Shown here piece by piece: positions 1 through 8,577 of a stretch of 64,000 nucleotides of DNA. This DNA is from Nocardiopsis kunsanensis DSM 44524 (lineage in GTDB: Bacteria; Actinomycetota; Actinomycetes; Streptosporangiales; Streptosporangiaceae): positions 1-64,000 of the forward strand of contig NZ_ANAY01000019.1 in NCBI RefSeq assembly GCF_000340965.1. The letters run 5' to 3'. Each line of letters starts with the position of its first letter. Position 1 is the first letter of the stretch. Made by a program: the position numbers and the translations under genes. The notes under the pieces were generated by a model that was not told where the DNA came from, searched no databases, and saw nothing but the letters and a program-made list of their open reading frames with translations.

Positions 1-86
1 AAGTTCCGAAGAAGAGAGGATCGTCGGTGCGTCGCGGCGCTGAGCCGACCGTGCCGGTGGCTCGCCGTCCTACAACGACTCGATCG
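1..86 (-). other. Start of a transcribed leader leaving the window
   Basis: No coding region is convincing here. The stretch lies just downstream of a strong minus-strand promoter (87-115), so it is probably the first part of a transcript that runs off the left edge. In many actinomycetes a ribosomal RNA operon lies beside tyrS, so an rrn leader is the likeliest identity. No rRNA sequence itself is visible. Between 116 and 312 I see nothing else. Confidence 0.4.
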
Positions 87-115
87 AGTGTAGGCACACC
101 TTCGCCGGGCGTCAA
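87..115 (-). promoter_or_regulatory. Strong sigma-70 (HrdB-type) promoter, probably for an rRNA operon
   Basis: Read on the minus strand there is a -35 box TTGACG (110-115) and a -10 box TACACT (87-92) separated by exactly 17 bases. This is one of the best matches to the actinomycete vegetative promoter consensus in the window. It points left, away from tyrS, and no protein start follows within the window. That it drives a 16S-23S-5S operon is inferred from promoter quality and from common tyrS-rrn adjacency. Confidence 0.65.
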
Positions 116-312
116 ATCAGAGCCCGGAGCCATGCTCTCGCCGGCGATCCGGACTCCGGGCGCCCCGTGCGGGCGGCTTGTCGGTCCCTCGTGTGCGCCG
201 GCGAAGCAATCGTCTGCGCGCCCACGTCGGTTTGTTCTACCCACAGGAGTTTATCCGTCGGGAGCCGTCGGGATCAAGGGGTATGCGCCCGGCTGTGACC
301 TGCACAAGCACC

Positions 313-346
313 GCGGGGCGGCCACGCCCGGATGTGGCCGCCCCGC
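313..346 (-). terminator. Terminator after tyrS
   Basis: A perfect 13 bp inverted repeat (arms 313-325 and 334-346, 8-base loop) begins 10 bases past the tyrS stop codon. The GC-rich stem without a clear U-tract is typical of actinomycete terminators. It separates tyrS from the outward promoter further left. Confidence 0.8.
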
Positions 347-355
347 ACCGTGGGC

Positions 356-1660
356 TCAACCCCGGAGAACGACCCCACCGATGTTGCGCTTGCCCTTGCG
401 CAGGACGACGAACCGCTCCGCGAGCAGGTCCTCGGCGGAGATCACGGCGTCCTCCCCGGTGACCTTCACGTTGTTGACGTAGGCCCCGCCCTCCTTGATG
501 GCACGCCGAGCCGCCGACTTGCTCGGCGTCAGGCCGCTCTCCGCGAAGAGGTCGACCACGCTCGGCAGTTCACCGACCGGGACCTCGGTCTCGACCTTGG
601 GCACCTCGGACAGCGCCGCCTCGAGGGTGCGCCCGTCCAGCTCACTCAGGTCGGCGCGGCCGAAGAGCGCCAGACTCGCATCGACGACCTTGCGGCACTC
701 CTCCTCACCGTGCACCAGTGTGGTGAGCTCCTCGGCCAGGGCTCGCTGGGCCGCCCGGGCCTGCGGACGCTCCTGGGTCTGACGCTCCAGGTCCTCGATC
801 TCCTCCCGGGAGCGGAAACTGAAGGTCTTGAGGAAGCGGACCACGTCGCGGTCGTCGGCGTTGAACCAGAACTGGTAGAAGGCGTACGGCGAAGTCAGCT
901 CCTGGTCGAGCCAGAAGTTGCCGCCGGACTCGCTCTTGCCGAACTTGGAGCCGTCGGCCTTGGTGAGCAGGTTGAAGGTGAGCCCGTGCGCAGCACCGTG
1001 CGGCTCGTTGGCGTCCATGCGCCGCACCAGGTCCAGGCCGGCAGTGATGTTGCCCCACTGGTCGGAGCCTCCGGTCTGGAGCGTGCACCCGTAGCGCCGG
1101 TAGAGCTGCACGTAGTCGTAGGACTGCAGCAGCACGTAGCTGAACTCCGTGTAGCTCATGCCGTCGCCGTCGAGGCGGTTCTTGACGGTGTCCCGGGCCA
1201 GCATCTGGTTGATGCTGAAGTGCTTGCCGACGTCGCGCATGAGTTCGAGTGCGCTGAGCTCACCGAGCCAGTCGGCGTTGTCGGCCAGGATCGCGTCGGT
1301 GGGCTGCTCCGTCTCACCCTCGGGGGTGAAGCGCAGGAAGGTCGACAGTTGCCGGCCGAGCCGGGAGACCCACCCCTTCACCGTCTCGCGGGAGTTGAGC
1401 CTGCGCTCGGCGCTGGGCTTCGGGTCCCCGATGAGACCGGTCCCCCCGCCGACGAGGGCGATGGGACGGTGCCCGGCCTGCTGGAAGCGGGCCAGGGTGA
1501 CGATCTGGACGAGGTGCCCGACGTGCAAGCTCCCGGCGGTGGGGTCGAACCCGCAATACAGGGTGATCGGACCATCGGCGAGCGCCTTGCGGAGAGCGTC
1601 AAGGTCGGTCGTCTGCGCGAGCATGCCGCGCCACTGGAGTTCGTCGATGATGTCGGTCAC
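356..1660 (-). CDS. tyrS: Tyrosyl-tRNA synthetase
   Basis: This cytosolic class I aminoacyl-tRNA synthetase charges tRNA-Tyr with tyrosine using ATP. The 434-residue product has normal length. The class I HIGH signature appears as HVGH at residues 46-49 and the KMSKS loop as KFGKS at about 239-243. The last ~65 residues look like an S4 RNA-binding domain. The start is GTG at 1658-1660 with a modest AGAAAG ribosome site about eight bases upstream; the following sequence matches the family N-terminus. It is a single-gene unit ending in a strong hairpin. The TetR gene starting at 2008 is divergent, and the two share the 1661-2007 intergenic region. No T-box elements are visible upstream. Confidence 0.97.
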   Translation of the reverse strand: MTDIIDELQWRGMLAQTTDLDALRKALADGPITLYCGFDPTAGSLHVGHLVQIVTLARFQQAGHRPIALVGGGTGLIGDPKPSAERRLNSRETVKGWVSRLGRQLSTFLRFTPEGETEQPTDAILADNADWLGELSALELMRDVGKHFSINQMLARDTVKNRLDGDGMSYTEFSYVLLQSYDYVQLYRRYGCTLQTGGSDQWGNITAGLDLVRRMDANEPHGAAHGLTFNLLTKADGSKFGKSESGGNFWLDQELTSPYAFYQFWFNADDRDVVRFLKTFSFRSREEIEDLERQTQERPQARAAQRALAEELTTLVHGEEECRKVVDASLALFGRADLSELDGRTLEAALSEVPKVETEVPVGELPSVVDLFAESGLTPSKSAARRAIKEGGAYVNNVKVTGEDAVISAEDLLAERFVVLRKGKRNIGGVVLRG

Positions 1661-1829
1661 TGTGTTGCTTTCTGTTGCGAGGCGGGACGGACCCGATCTG
1701 CCGTGAGCTCAGGAGGAAGGGCGCCGGGCCTCTGCTCCGATATCGCTCGCTCCCACGTTATCGGGTACGGGCACGGACCTGGTCCCGGCGGCATCGCACA
1801 ATTGCCCCACCCGGCTCCTGCTACTCATG

Positions 1830-1844
1830 GTTAAGATGCTTAAC
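1830..1844. promoter_or_regulatory. Palindromic operator candidate for the TetR regulator
   Basis: GTTAAG-atg-CTTAAC is a perfect 6+3+6 palindrome roughly midway between the divergent tyrS and tetR genes. It is AT-rich in a GC-rich background. TetR-family proteins usually bind such palindromes near their own promoters, so autoregulation by the product of 2008-2586 is a reasonable inference. The rest of 1661-2007 shows no gene. Confidence 0.5.
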
Positions 1845-2007
1845 TCCGTGGGGGTCCGATACCGGTCCCGGACGAACCGGAGGCACACCATGCACCATTG
1901 CGACCGCACGCGCGTACGCGCTATCCACAACCTGCACGGTAAGGCCCGCACACCGGCGGACTGCGGTCCCCGGGGCCGGGAGGAGGCCGTCGGTGGAGTG
2001 CGTGCCG

Positions 2008-2586
2008 ATGCCTAGAGCCGGTGTGACCCCCGAACGGGTGGTCCGCGAAGCTGCACTGCTCAGTGACGAGGAAGGGTTCGACGCTCTCACCCTCTCCGGT
2101 GTCGCTCAGCGGTTCGGGGTCTCGGTGCCGAGCCTGTACAAACACGTGGAGGGCCTCGGCGGGCTGCGCCGGTCGGTGGCCCGCGCGGGGGCCCAGGAGC
2201 TCGGTGCCTGTCTTCGGGAGGCCCTCGACGGAAGGACCGGCCCCGACGCGTGGCGGGTGTTCGCCCACGCCTACCGCCGTTTCGCACACGCCCACCCGGG
2301 CCGGTACACGGCACTGCAGCGCGCGCCGCTGTTGCCTTCCGGGACCGAGGAGGCACCCCTGTCCCCCGACCCGGTCTCCGTCCTCGCGGAGGTACTGCAG
2401 GGTCTCGGCGTGGCCGAGAGCAGACACGTGCCGGTGATGCGGGCGCTGCGCAGCGCGCTGCACGGGTTCGTGGACCTGGAGGCCAACGGCGGGTTCGGGT
2501 TCCCCGCGGACGTGGACACGAGCTTCGACGTGCTCGTGGAGAGCTGCGTGCGCATGCTCGTGCCGGGCGCGGACGAGCACGGATGA
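2008..2586 (+). CDS. TetR-family transcriptional regulator
   Basis: A 192-residue one-component regulator. An N-terminal helix-turn-helix is recognisable at about residues 8-52, with the typical TetR ending SVPSLYKHVEGL. The remainder is a helical ligand-binding domain of the WHG/TetR_C_33 kind, with LRSALHGFVDLE near residues 150-161. I chose the ATG at 2008 because an internal GGTGGAG ribosome site precedes it and the family N-terminus begins there. In-frame GTG codons at 1993 and 2002 are alternatives. The reading frame stays open upstream to 1675, but that part overlaps tyrS and resembles no protein. It is divergent from tyrS and followed by a secreted HNH protein that it might regulate. 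The ligand is unknown. Confidence 0.88.
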   Translation: MPRAGVTPERVVREAALLSDEEGFDALTLSGVAQRFGVSVPSLYKHVEGLGGLRRSVARAGAQELGACLREALDGRTGPDAWRVFAHAYRRFAHAHPGRYTALQRAPLLPSGTEEAPLSPDPVSVLAEVLQGLGVAESRHVPVMRALRSALHGFVDLEANGGFGFPADVDTSFDVLVESCVRMLVPGADEHG

Positions 2587-2656
2587 GCCCCTCCCCCCAG
2601 GGTGGCCTCTCCCGCGCGGTTCCGGCCATGGGCCAAGCTTGAAGGGCACGAACGGC

Positions 2657-2675
2657 CTCCCCGTGGAGCGGGGAG
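2657..2675 (+). terminator. Weak hairpin between tetR and the HNH gene
   Basis: CTCCCC (2657-2662) pairs with GGGGAG (2670-2675) around a 7-base loop. It lies between the tetR stop and the next start on the same strand. The stem is short, so it may be only a weak terminator or an incidental structure. Confidence 0.3.
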
Positions 2676-2696
2676 CACATTGTTGGAGTCCTGCAG

Positions 2697-3434
2697 ATGT
2701 CGAAGAAATCTTCCTCCCGGAGCGGCAGGTCCGGTCCGCGCCGCCCCCGTTCCAGGACAACAGCGGCTCTGAGCGCCCTCGTCGCCGCCGTGGCGGTGGC
2801 TGTGGTGGCGTTGCAGCAGGCGGGTGTGGTCGACCTCGGCGACCTCCCGGCCGGCCCATCCCCCGGCGCTACCCCGTCGGATGCGTCCGAGGGCCGGGCG
2901 TCCGAGGGCCGGGCACAGGAGCAGCTCGAGGAACTGCGTATCGAGGACGAGGCGGAACCGGCCGAGTACGACCGGGCGTTGTTCCCCCACTGGGACCACG
3001 GGGTCGAGGACAACTGCACGTCCCGGCAGGTGGTGCTGGAACGCGACGGTGAGGACGTCGAGGTCGACGACGACTGCCAGCCGGTCTCCGGCCGGTGGGA
3101 CAGCCGTTACGACGACGAGGTCCTCACCGACGCACAGGAGATCGACATCGACCACATGGTCCCCCTCAAGGAGGGCTGGCGGTCGGGTGCCCACGCGTGG
3201 ACGACCGAGGAGCGCCGGGGTTTCGCCAACGACCTGGACAGTTCCCAGTTGTGGGCGGTGAGCGCCTCCAGCAACCGGTCCAAGGGGGACTCCGACCCCT
3301 CCGACTGGATGCCCCCGTCGGAGAAGGTCCACTGCGACTATGTGGCCTCCTGGATCGAGGTCAAGCACACCTGGGACCTGACGGTGGACCCGGACGAGGA
3401 GCAGGCACTGCGCGAGGTGCTCGAGGCCTGCTGA
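2697..3434 (+). CDS. Secreted or membrane-anchored HNH endonuclease-like protein (DUF1524 type)
   Basis: The 245-residue protein starts with a basic, Ser/Arg-rich tail and one hydrophobic helix (about residues 23-44), which suggests export or an N-terminal anchor. The C-terminal half is an HNH-type nuclease domain of the DUF1524 group: DHMVPLKEGWRSGA carries the catalytic His, and SSNRSKGDSDPSDWMPP carries the Asn and metal-site region. Two Cys near residues 103 and 123 and one at the C-terminus could form disulfides, as expected outside the cell. Members in actinomycetes are thought to be extracellular nucleases; DNase activity here is inferred. Ribosome site GGAG lies nine bases before the ATG. 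The gene converges on the next one, with 10 bases between stops. Confidence 0.8.
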   Translation: MSKKSSSRSGRSGPRRPRSRTTAALSALVAAVAVAVVALQQAGVVDLGDLPAGPSPGATPSDASEGRASEGRAQEQLEELRIEDEAEPAEYDRALFPHWDHGVEDNCTSRQVVLERDGEDVEVDDDCQPVSGRWDSRYDDEVLTDAQEIDIDHMVPLKEGWRSGAHAWTTEERRGFANDLDSSQLWAVSASSNRSKGDSDPSDWMPPSEKVHCDYVASWIEVKHTWDLTVDPDEEQALREVLEAC

Positions 3435-3444
3435 GTCCGTCCGC

Positions 3445-3936
3445 TCAAGCGGGGGAAGCGGCAATGCCCCGGGCGGTGGCCATGAGCTCGTCGGGCCCCA
3501 CGAGTCCGAAGGGGTCGCGTACCTCGACCGCGACCCCGGTCTCGGGGACCCAGAACGCTTCGGCGTTCCCGTGCAGACCGGGAGCTCCGGCGTTGTCGAA
3601 CTCGGTGAGCGCCCGGTCCTCGGCCCGCTCGTGGTACTCGGTGAGGAAGGCGCTGGTGGTGTCGAGGTCGGCGAGCCGGTCGCCGCGCATCACCAGGACC
3701 TGGAGGACGACCCGTGCGGCGCCGTCCTCCAGGCGTTTCTCCCACACACGGCTGTTGAAGGCGACCTCGCCCCACTCGTAGGTGAAGTCGGAGGTCGAGG
3801 CCCCCTCGGTGGACGCGGGCAGGTGTCCGATGGTGAATCCGTCCAACATTCCTCCTCGGGGCACCGCTCCCGCTGCCGTGAGCGTGAGCGCGAGTACGAA
3901 GGCCAGGGCCGGTGCGGTCAGGCGGACCAAGGGCAT
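3445..3936 (-). CDS. Small secreted protein of unknown function
   Basis: A 163-residue product with a clear N-terminal signal sequence: positive residues followed by a hydrophobic stretch at about 8-26 with Ala-rich end. The mature part contains no domain I recognise; it is mixed alpha/beta-looking, without cysteines. The ATG at 3934-3936 is preceded by an excellent GGGAGGAA ribosome site, so the longer open frame to 4149 is not the start. It is convergent with the HNH gene and lies downstream of the LhgO gene on the same strand, separated by about 125 bases. Confidence 0.72.
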   Translation of the reverse strand: MPLVRLTAPALAFVLALTLTAAGAVPRGGMLDGFTIGHLPASTEGASTSDFTYEWGEVAFNSRVWEKRLEDGAARVVLQVLVMRGDRLADLDTTSAFLTEYHERAEDRALTEFDNAGAPGLHGNAEAFWVPETGVAVEVRDPFGLVGPDELMATARGIAASPA

Positions 3937-4061
3937 GGGTTCCTCCCGTGGACGGTGACGGGGCCTTCCCGCACCGACGACGCCCATGGTGAGCTCTGCC
4001 CGGTCCGCTTTCCAGAGTGTCTTTCGTGCCTGTGGACAACTCTGTACGACACACCGCCGCG

Positions 4062-5279
4062 TCAGCCGGCCGGAACGTACTCCCGGGCGAGGAACTCCGC
4101 GATCGCCAGGGACGAGGTGGCCGCCGGGGAAGGCGCGTTGCGCACACACACCACCCGGCTGTGGGTCTCCACCCGGAAGTCGTCCAGGAGCCGTCCGTCG
4201 CGCCCCAACGCCTGGGCGCGCACCCCGGACGGCGCGGGGACCAGGTCGGCGTTCTCCAGCTCGGGGATCAGGCGCCGGGCCTGGGAGGCGAAGGCCCGGG
4301 TGGAGGCGGAGACCAGCATCTCGCGGGCGCCCACGCCCCAGTGGCGGCGGGCCAGACGCCAGGTGCCGGGCCAGCCCAGCGTGCGGGCGAACTCGCGCGG
4401 ACGCCAGTCGCGCCCGCTGTAGCCCTCGGACGCGGTGGCCAGGACGGCGTTGGGGCCGGCCATGACCTCACCGTGCACGTGTCGGGTCAGGTGCACGCCG
4501 AGGAAGGGCTGGTGGGGGTCGGGAACGGGGTAGACGAGGCCGTTGACCAGGCTGCGGCGTTCCGGGACCAGCTCGTGGTACTGGCCTCGGAAAGGGACGG
4601 TGCGGGGGTTATCGGGTGCTCCGACCATGCGGACGAGGCTGTCGGTCTGCAGGCCTCCGCAGACCACGATGCGGTCGAAACGGTGGATGGCGCGTTCACC
4701 GTCCACCTCACCGGTGAGGACCTCGACTCGGCTGTGGTCCTGGCGCAGGTCGAGGACGGGGGTGTTGAGCAGGACCAGACCGCCCGCGCGGCGCACGTCG
4801 TCGGCGAGCTGCTCGGCGACGGCGACGTAATCGGTGATCGCGGTCGAGGGCGAGTGCAGCCCCGCCACACCGCTGGTGTGTGGCTCGATCTCGCGCAACC
4901 CCTCGGGGCCGAGACGGGTCACGCCGGGAACACTGTTGTCCTTCGCCCTGCGTTCGATCTCCTCCAGGCGGGCCTCGTCCTCGGTGTCGGCGGCCACCAG
5001 CACCTTGCCGACCTCTCGGTAGGGCAGTTCGTGTTCGGCGCAGTACTCCTTGAGCAGGCCGGCCCCGCGTCGGCAGAGGTCGGCCTTGAGCGAACCGGGC
5101 CGGTAGTACAGGCCCGCGTGCACGACCCCGCTGTTGCGTCCGCTCTGGTGAGCGGCGACCCGGTCCTCCTTCTCCAGGACGGTGACCCGTGCTCCGGGTG
5201 TGCGGAGGGCCAGTTCGCGGGCCAGGGCCAGGCCCACGATCCCCGCCCCGATGACTCCGATGTGTCCGGTGCTGCGCAT
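4062..5279 (-). CDS. lhgO: L-2-hydroxyglutarate oxidase
   Basis: A 405-residue FAD-dependent oxidoreductase of the DAO superfamily. It begins with a Rossmann nucleotide-binding motif (GVIGAGIVGLALAREL, residues 8-23) and continues with HQSGRNSGVVHAGLYY, which is characteristic of LhgO. The family oxidises L-2-hydroxyglutarate to 2-oxoglutarate, a metabolite-repair and lysine-catabolism-linked step, often passing electrons to the membrane quinone pool. Length is normal. No good ribosome site is visible before the ATG at 5277-5279. It lies 55 bases downstream of the DUF742 gene, so co-transcription with the kinase module is possible but no functional link is apparent. Confidence 0.9.
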   Translation of the reverse strand: MRSTGHIGVIGAGIVGLALARELALRTPGARVTVLEKEDRVAAHQSGRNSGVVHAGLYYRPGSLKADLCRRGAGLLKEYCAEHELPYREVGKVLVAADTEDEARLEEIERRAKDNSVPGVTRLGPEGLREIEPHTSGVAGLHSPSTAITDYVAVAEQLADDVRRAGGLVLLNTPVLDLRQDHSRVEVLTGEVDGERAIHRFDRIVVCGGLQTDSLVRMVGAPDNPRTVPFRGQYHELVPERRSLVNGLVYPVPDPHQPFLGVHLTRHVHGEVMAGPNAVLATASEGYSGRDWRPREFARTLGWPGTWRLARRHWGVGAREMLVSASTRAFASQARRLIPELENADLVPAPSGVRAQALGRDGRLLDDFRVETHSRVVCVRNAPSPAATSSLAIAEFLAREYVPAG

Positions 5280-5334
5280 GGCCGAACGCTAACAAGGGCG
5301 ATTGTGCCGTGGACCACCGGGGCGGGTGCCTGCG

Positions 5335-5766
5335 TCACAGGGAACGCAGGCCGACCAGGACCGCGTGCAGGATGTCGGAATGGCCCAGTGAGCGTGTGGG
5401 CCCGCAGCGTTGCAGGGATCCCTCGGCGAGCATCTCGGCGGCGATGGCACGGACCTGCCCCAACGGGAGGCCGAGCTCGGCCGCGAGTTCGACGACCGTG
5501 CCGGCGCGTTGGGCGTGGGTCAGGATCGTCTCGCGTTCGGGCCGCAACCACTCGTTCCGTCCCGGGGTGCGGGCAGCCACGACCCGGCTGAGCATCTCCA
5601 ACTGCTCTACGGGCCCGCCCGGGCGGGGGGCGAGTACGCCCGCGTCCACGGCGAAGGGACGCAGGAACCGTTCCTCCTCGCCCTCGGGCGGTGGGAGGTC
5701 CACCGGTGCCCTGCGGGTGAGCTCGGTTGCGGCCTCGTCCTGCGGCCGCTGTCTCTCAGCGTTCAC
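5335..5766 (-). CDS. DUF742 family protein (CvnC-like) of an incomplete conservon
   Basis: A 143-residue cytosolic protein whose C-terminal ~80 residues form a winged-helix-like DUF742 domain (helix pattern TVVELAAELGLPLGQVRAIA, ending in LVGLRSL). DUF742 proteins are the third component (CvnC) of actinomycete conservons, which couple a CvnA kinase to a small GTPase. Its N-terminal half is divergent and Pro/Glu-rich. The start overlaps the upstream kinase gene by 11 bases, so the two are translationally coupled. Unlike a standard conservon, no roadblock protein or GTPase accompanies it here; the next gene downstream is lhgO. Confidence 0.82.
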   Translation of the reverse strand: MNAERQRPQDEAATELTRRAPVDLPPPEGEEERFLRPFAVDAGVLAPRPGGPVEQLEMLSRVVAARTPGRNEWLRPERETILTHAQRAGTVVELAAELGLPLGQVRAIAAEMLAEGSLQRCGPTRSLGHSDILHAVLVGLRSL

Positions 5767-8320
5767 GGTGTCCCCCCTGGTCTCCGGGCACGGTGGAGGG
5801 GAACCCCTCGTACGGGTGGTTCCCCGGGCCGGGGCTGGGTTGTTGCGTCGCAGAGCCCCCGGCGGGTGTGGGCGGGTCCATGGGTTCGAGAGGACCTGAG
5901 GGGTGGGGAGAGTCGTCCCAGTACGGAACTCCGGACAGCGGACCGTGGTCCCGGTCGTCGACTGCTTGCCCCGTTTCCGGCGTCTCGGGGCGGAGCGTCA
6001 CCGGTGTCCCCGGCCGGTCCGTGGACGGGCCCTCCGACGGCCCGGCGGGCTGCTGGGAACGCGGGGTGCGCACCGGTAGCGGGTGCCGCCCCTCCTCGGG
6101 GGCGAGGCCGCCCTGCGGTTCCGGACGGTCCTGGGGCGCGGGTGTGTTCTGCGCGTGCGCCGGAAGGGACTGCTGCGGACCGGAGCCGGCCGGGTTGCGT
6201 ACCGCTTCCGGGGATCCGAGCCCTGCGGGGACCCGGGGGGTGCGCTGGGGCAGGGGACGCTGCGAGCCGCTGGGGGCGGGGGTGTCGAGCTCCTGCCAGT
6301 AACCGTCCGGGGCCGGAGTGTCGGAGTTCTCGGTGACCGGCACCGGGTTCTCCGCGGGTTCGAGCACGGACTCGGGGATGAGGGCGGTGGCACGGGTGCC
6401 CCCGTACGGGGACGGTCGCAGCCATACCTGGACCCCGTGGCGCTCGGCGAGGCAGGAGACGACGAACAGGCCCAGACGCGGGTCGTCGGGCATGGCCATC
6501 ACATCGAACTCCGGCGGACGGGCGAGTGTCTGTTCGGCCTTGGCGTAGCCCTGCTCGGACATGCCCAGTCCGCGGTCCTCTACCTCGACGACGAGACCGC
6601 CGACCACGGGTGAGCAACTCACGTCGACGGGGCTGTCGGCCGGGGAGAACTGGGTGGCGTTCTCGACGAGTTCGGCGAGCATGTGTACGACGTCTGCGGC
6701 GACCTGGCCGTGCAGGAGGATGCGCGGCGCGGAGGTCAGACGGACCCTGCCGAAGTCCTCGGTCTCACTGATGGCGGCGCGCAGCACGTCCACGAGCGGC
6801 CGGTGTTTGCTCCGGCGCCGGTCGGCCTGTCCGCCGCCGAGGATGATCAGGTTGTCGGCGTAGCGGCGGCCCCGGGTGGCCAGGTGGTCGAGCTGGAACA
6901 GACGGTGCAGGGCGTCGGGGTCCTGTTCGTCGTGTTCGATCTCGTCGAGCAGGCGCAGCTGCCGCTGGACCAGGGCCTGGTTGCGGAAGGCCACCCCGAG
7001 GAAAGCACGGTTGGCGCCCCGTCGGATCTCGGCCTGGCGGACGGCGGCCTCGACGGCGGCGAGCTGAGCGCTGTCGAAGGCCTCGGCGACCTGTCCGATC
7101 TCGTCCTCGGAGTGTTCGTCCAGGGGCGGTAGTTCGTCCTGCACCTCGACACGTTCGCCGCGCTGAGCGCGGTCGATGATCTCGGGGAGGTCGTCGTCCC
7201 GGTCGAGAATCTGGCCGCGCAGCCGGGCCAGGCGCCCGGTCAGATGGCGGGAGGAGCGCCCGACGACGGCGATGGCGACCATGCCGGCGACCAGAACCGC
7301 TCCCGCCGCGGCCACCCCCAGGGAGACACGCAGCAGAGCTGCGCTCCAGGCGAGATCGACGGTGTGTTCGGTCTGGGCGAGGGCGAGTGCGTCGAGTTCA
7401 CCCAGCGCGGGGAACGATGACCCCTCCCAGTCATCGGCGGAGACATCGACGTCTGTGTTGGCTTCGAGGACGGGTTCACCGGTGGCGGTGACGGCCCCGG
7501 TCTCGGTCAACAGGGGCCGGGTGACCACGTCACGGCTGATCTCCTCGGCCCGGCCCCAGGACCGGCCGTCGAGCATCTCCTCGTACCGGGAGCGCACCTC
7601 GGGGTGGAGCGAGTCCCCGGCCTCCTCGAGGGTGTCCCGGTAGGAAGCGGTCAGGTAGGTGAAGTGGGCGCTCTCCTGGTGGTCCATCCCCTCGGCGGCG
7701 ATCACCCCGGCGAGCAGGGCATCGGCCTCGGCGTACTCCGACCGTGCGCTCATCAGGTCACTGGCCAGCACCGCGTCGGAGAGGTTCTCTCCCCCGTCGG
7801 TGGCGTGCACCAGTACGGTGACGGTCTCCTGGAGCAGGTCGAGGATCTCCCCGTACTCGAGCAGCACACGCTCGCGGTTCGGGACGGCCTCGTCGACGCC
7901 CCGGCGCAGCCCCTCCACGGACGCGGGCGTCTCCTGCAGGTCGGTGACGATGCGGTCGACCTCGCCGTCCCACTCCGTTCCGAGGTCGGCTGCGGTGGCC
8001 ACCGCTTCGGTGAGCGCCTCGTCCGTGGCCTCACGGCCCTCCTCCAGGGAAGCGGTGTCGACGGTCCGCCGTGCACCGCTCTCGACGGAGCCGAGCTGGA
8101 CCAACGCCTCGCGCCGCTCGGCCCGCAGTTCCTCCGCGGCTCCGGAGAAGATCTCCGCGCCTTCCTTGGCCTGGTTCACCGCGCCCATGAGTTGGGCCGC
8201 CTGGACGGTTCCCACCGTCGCCACCACGAGCCACAGGGCAAGGAAGCACAGGCTCGGGATCAGCACGATGCGATTGAGCTGTCCTCGGATCGCGGGCGCG
8301 CCGTCGCCTTTCTTTCGCAT
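5756..8320 (-). CDS. CvnA-like sensor histidine kinase with extracellular nitrate/nitrite-sensor-like domain
   Basis: An 854-residue membrane protein. Transmembrane helix 1 (about 17-42) and helix 2 (about 318-345) flank a helical extracytoplasmic sensor region like the nitrate/nitrite-sensing domain of conservon kinases. A HAMP-like segment follows, then an H-box-like motif LFQLDHLATRGRRYA (about 470-484), and a GHKL ATPase domain with N-box ELVENATQFS, EDRGLGMSE and a G-box near LGLFVVS. The last ~200 residues are Pro/Gly/Thr-rich and probably disordered. The ATG at 8318-8320 has a GGAGGGG ribosome site. It is a close structural relative of 11108-13624 but diverged in the sensor region and tail. 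The signal is unknown. Confidence 0.88.
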   Translation of the reverse strand: MRKKGDGAPAIRGQLNRIVLIPSLCFLALWLVVATVGTVQAAQLMGAVNQAKEGAEIFSGAAEELRAERREALVQLGSVESGARRTVDTASLEEGREATDEALTEAVATAADLGTEWDGEVDRIVTDLQETPASVEGLRRGVDEAVPNRERVLLEYGEILDLLQETVTVLVHATDGGENLSDAVLASDLMSARSEYAEADALLAGVIAAEGMDHQESAHFTYLTASYRDTLEEAGDSLHPEVRSRYEEMLDGRSWGRAEEISRDVVTRPLLTETGAVTATGEPVLEANTDVDVSADDWEGSSFPALGELDALALAQTEHTVDLAWSAALLRVSLGVAAAGAVLVAGMVAIAVVGRSSRHLTGRLARLRGQILDRDDDLPEIIDRAQRGERVEVQDELPPLDEHSEDEIGQVAEAFDSAQLAAVEAAVRQAEIRRGANRAFLGVAFRNQALVQRQLRLLDEIEHDEQDPDALHRLFQLDHLATRGRRYADNLIILGGGQADRRRSKHRPLVDVLRAAISETEDFGRVRLTSAPRILLHGQVAADVVHMLAELVENATQFSPADSPVDVSCSPVVGGLVVEVEDRGLGMSEQGYAKAEQTLARPPEFDVMAMPDDPRLGLFVVSCLAERHGVQVWLRPSPYGGTRATALIPESVLEPAENPVPVTENSDTPAPDGYWQELDTPAPSGSQRPLPQRTPRVPAGLGSPEAVRNPAGSGPQQSLPAHAQNTPAPQDRPEPQGGLAPEEGRHPLPVRTPRSQQPAGPSEGPSTDRPGTPVTLRPETPETGQAVDDRDHGPLSGVPYWDDSPHPSGPLEPMDPPTPAGGSATQQPSPGPGNHPYEGFPSTVPGDQGGHRER

Positions 8321-8392
8321 GGCCCCTCCAGCCGGTGCGTGTGCCGGACTCCTCCTCGGACGCCCCGGCGACTCTCGGTCGTGCCTGAGACT

Positions 8393-8421
8393 ATCGAAGA
8401 TTCATTGCTTTGCGTTGTCAA
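8393..8421 (-). promoter_or_regulatory. Promoter of the incomplete conservon kinase
   Basis: On the minus strand a perfect -35 TTGACA (8416-8421) is followed after 17 bases by TTCGAT (8393-8398). It sits in an AT-rich patch (about 8393-8450) that stands out from the surrounding GC-rich DNA and is about 70 bases upstream of the kinase ATG. The -10 box is imperfect. Confidence 0.5.
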
Positions 8422-8500
8422 ATAATCACTACTAGTTACATTCGTAAAGCTCGCAAGTGGCCGAAACGTGTGTTAGCGGGGCGTTCCTGACCAGGTGGGA

Positions 8501-8547
8501 GGGGCCCACACACGACGAAGGGGCCCGCCACGTGTGTGGCAGGCCCC
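8501..8547 (-). terminator. Terminator after the chelatase-like gene
   Basis: A two-part hairpin: GGGGCC (8501-8506) pairs with GGCCCC (8542-8547), and inside it CACACACG (8507-8514) pairs with CGTGTGTG (8531-8538). It lies 30 bases past the stop of the gene ending at 8578 and separates it from the kinase promoter at 8393-8421. Confidence 0.7.
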
Positions 8548-8577
8548 GATACCGTTCGCGGTCCGGCGTGTCGCCGG

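Noticed and set aside
332..1834. 500-codon plus-strand open frame opposite tyrS
   Set aside because: High-GC DNA gives long frames opposite real genes. The product resembles no protein, and tyrS on the other strand is certain. The same applies to long plus-strand frames at 11078-13615, 13734-16061, 24736-27690 and 37693-40026.
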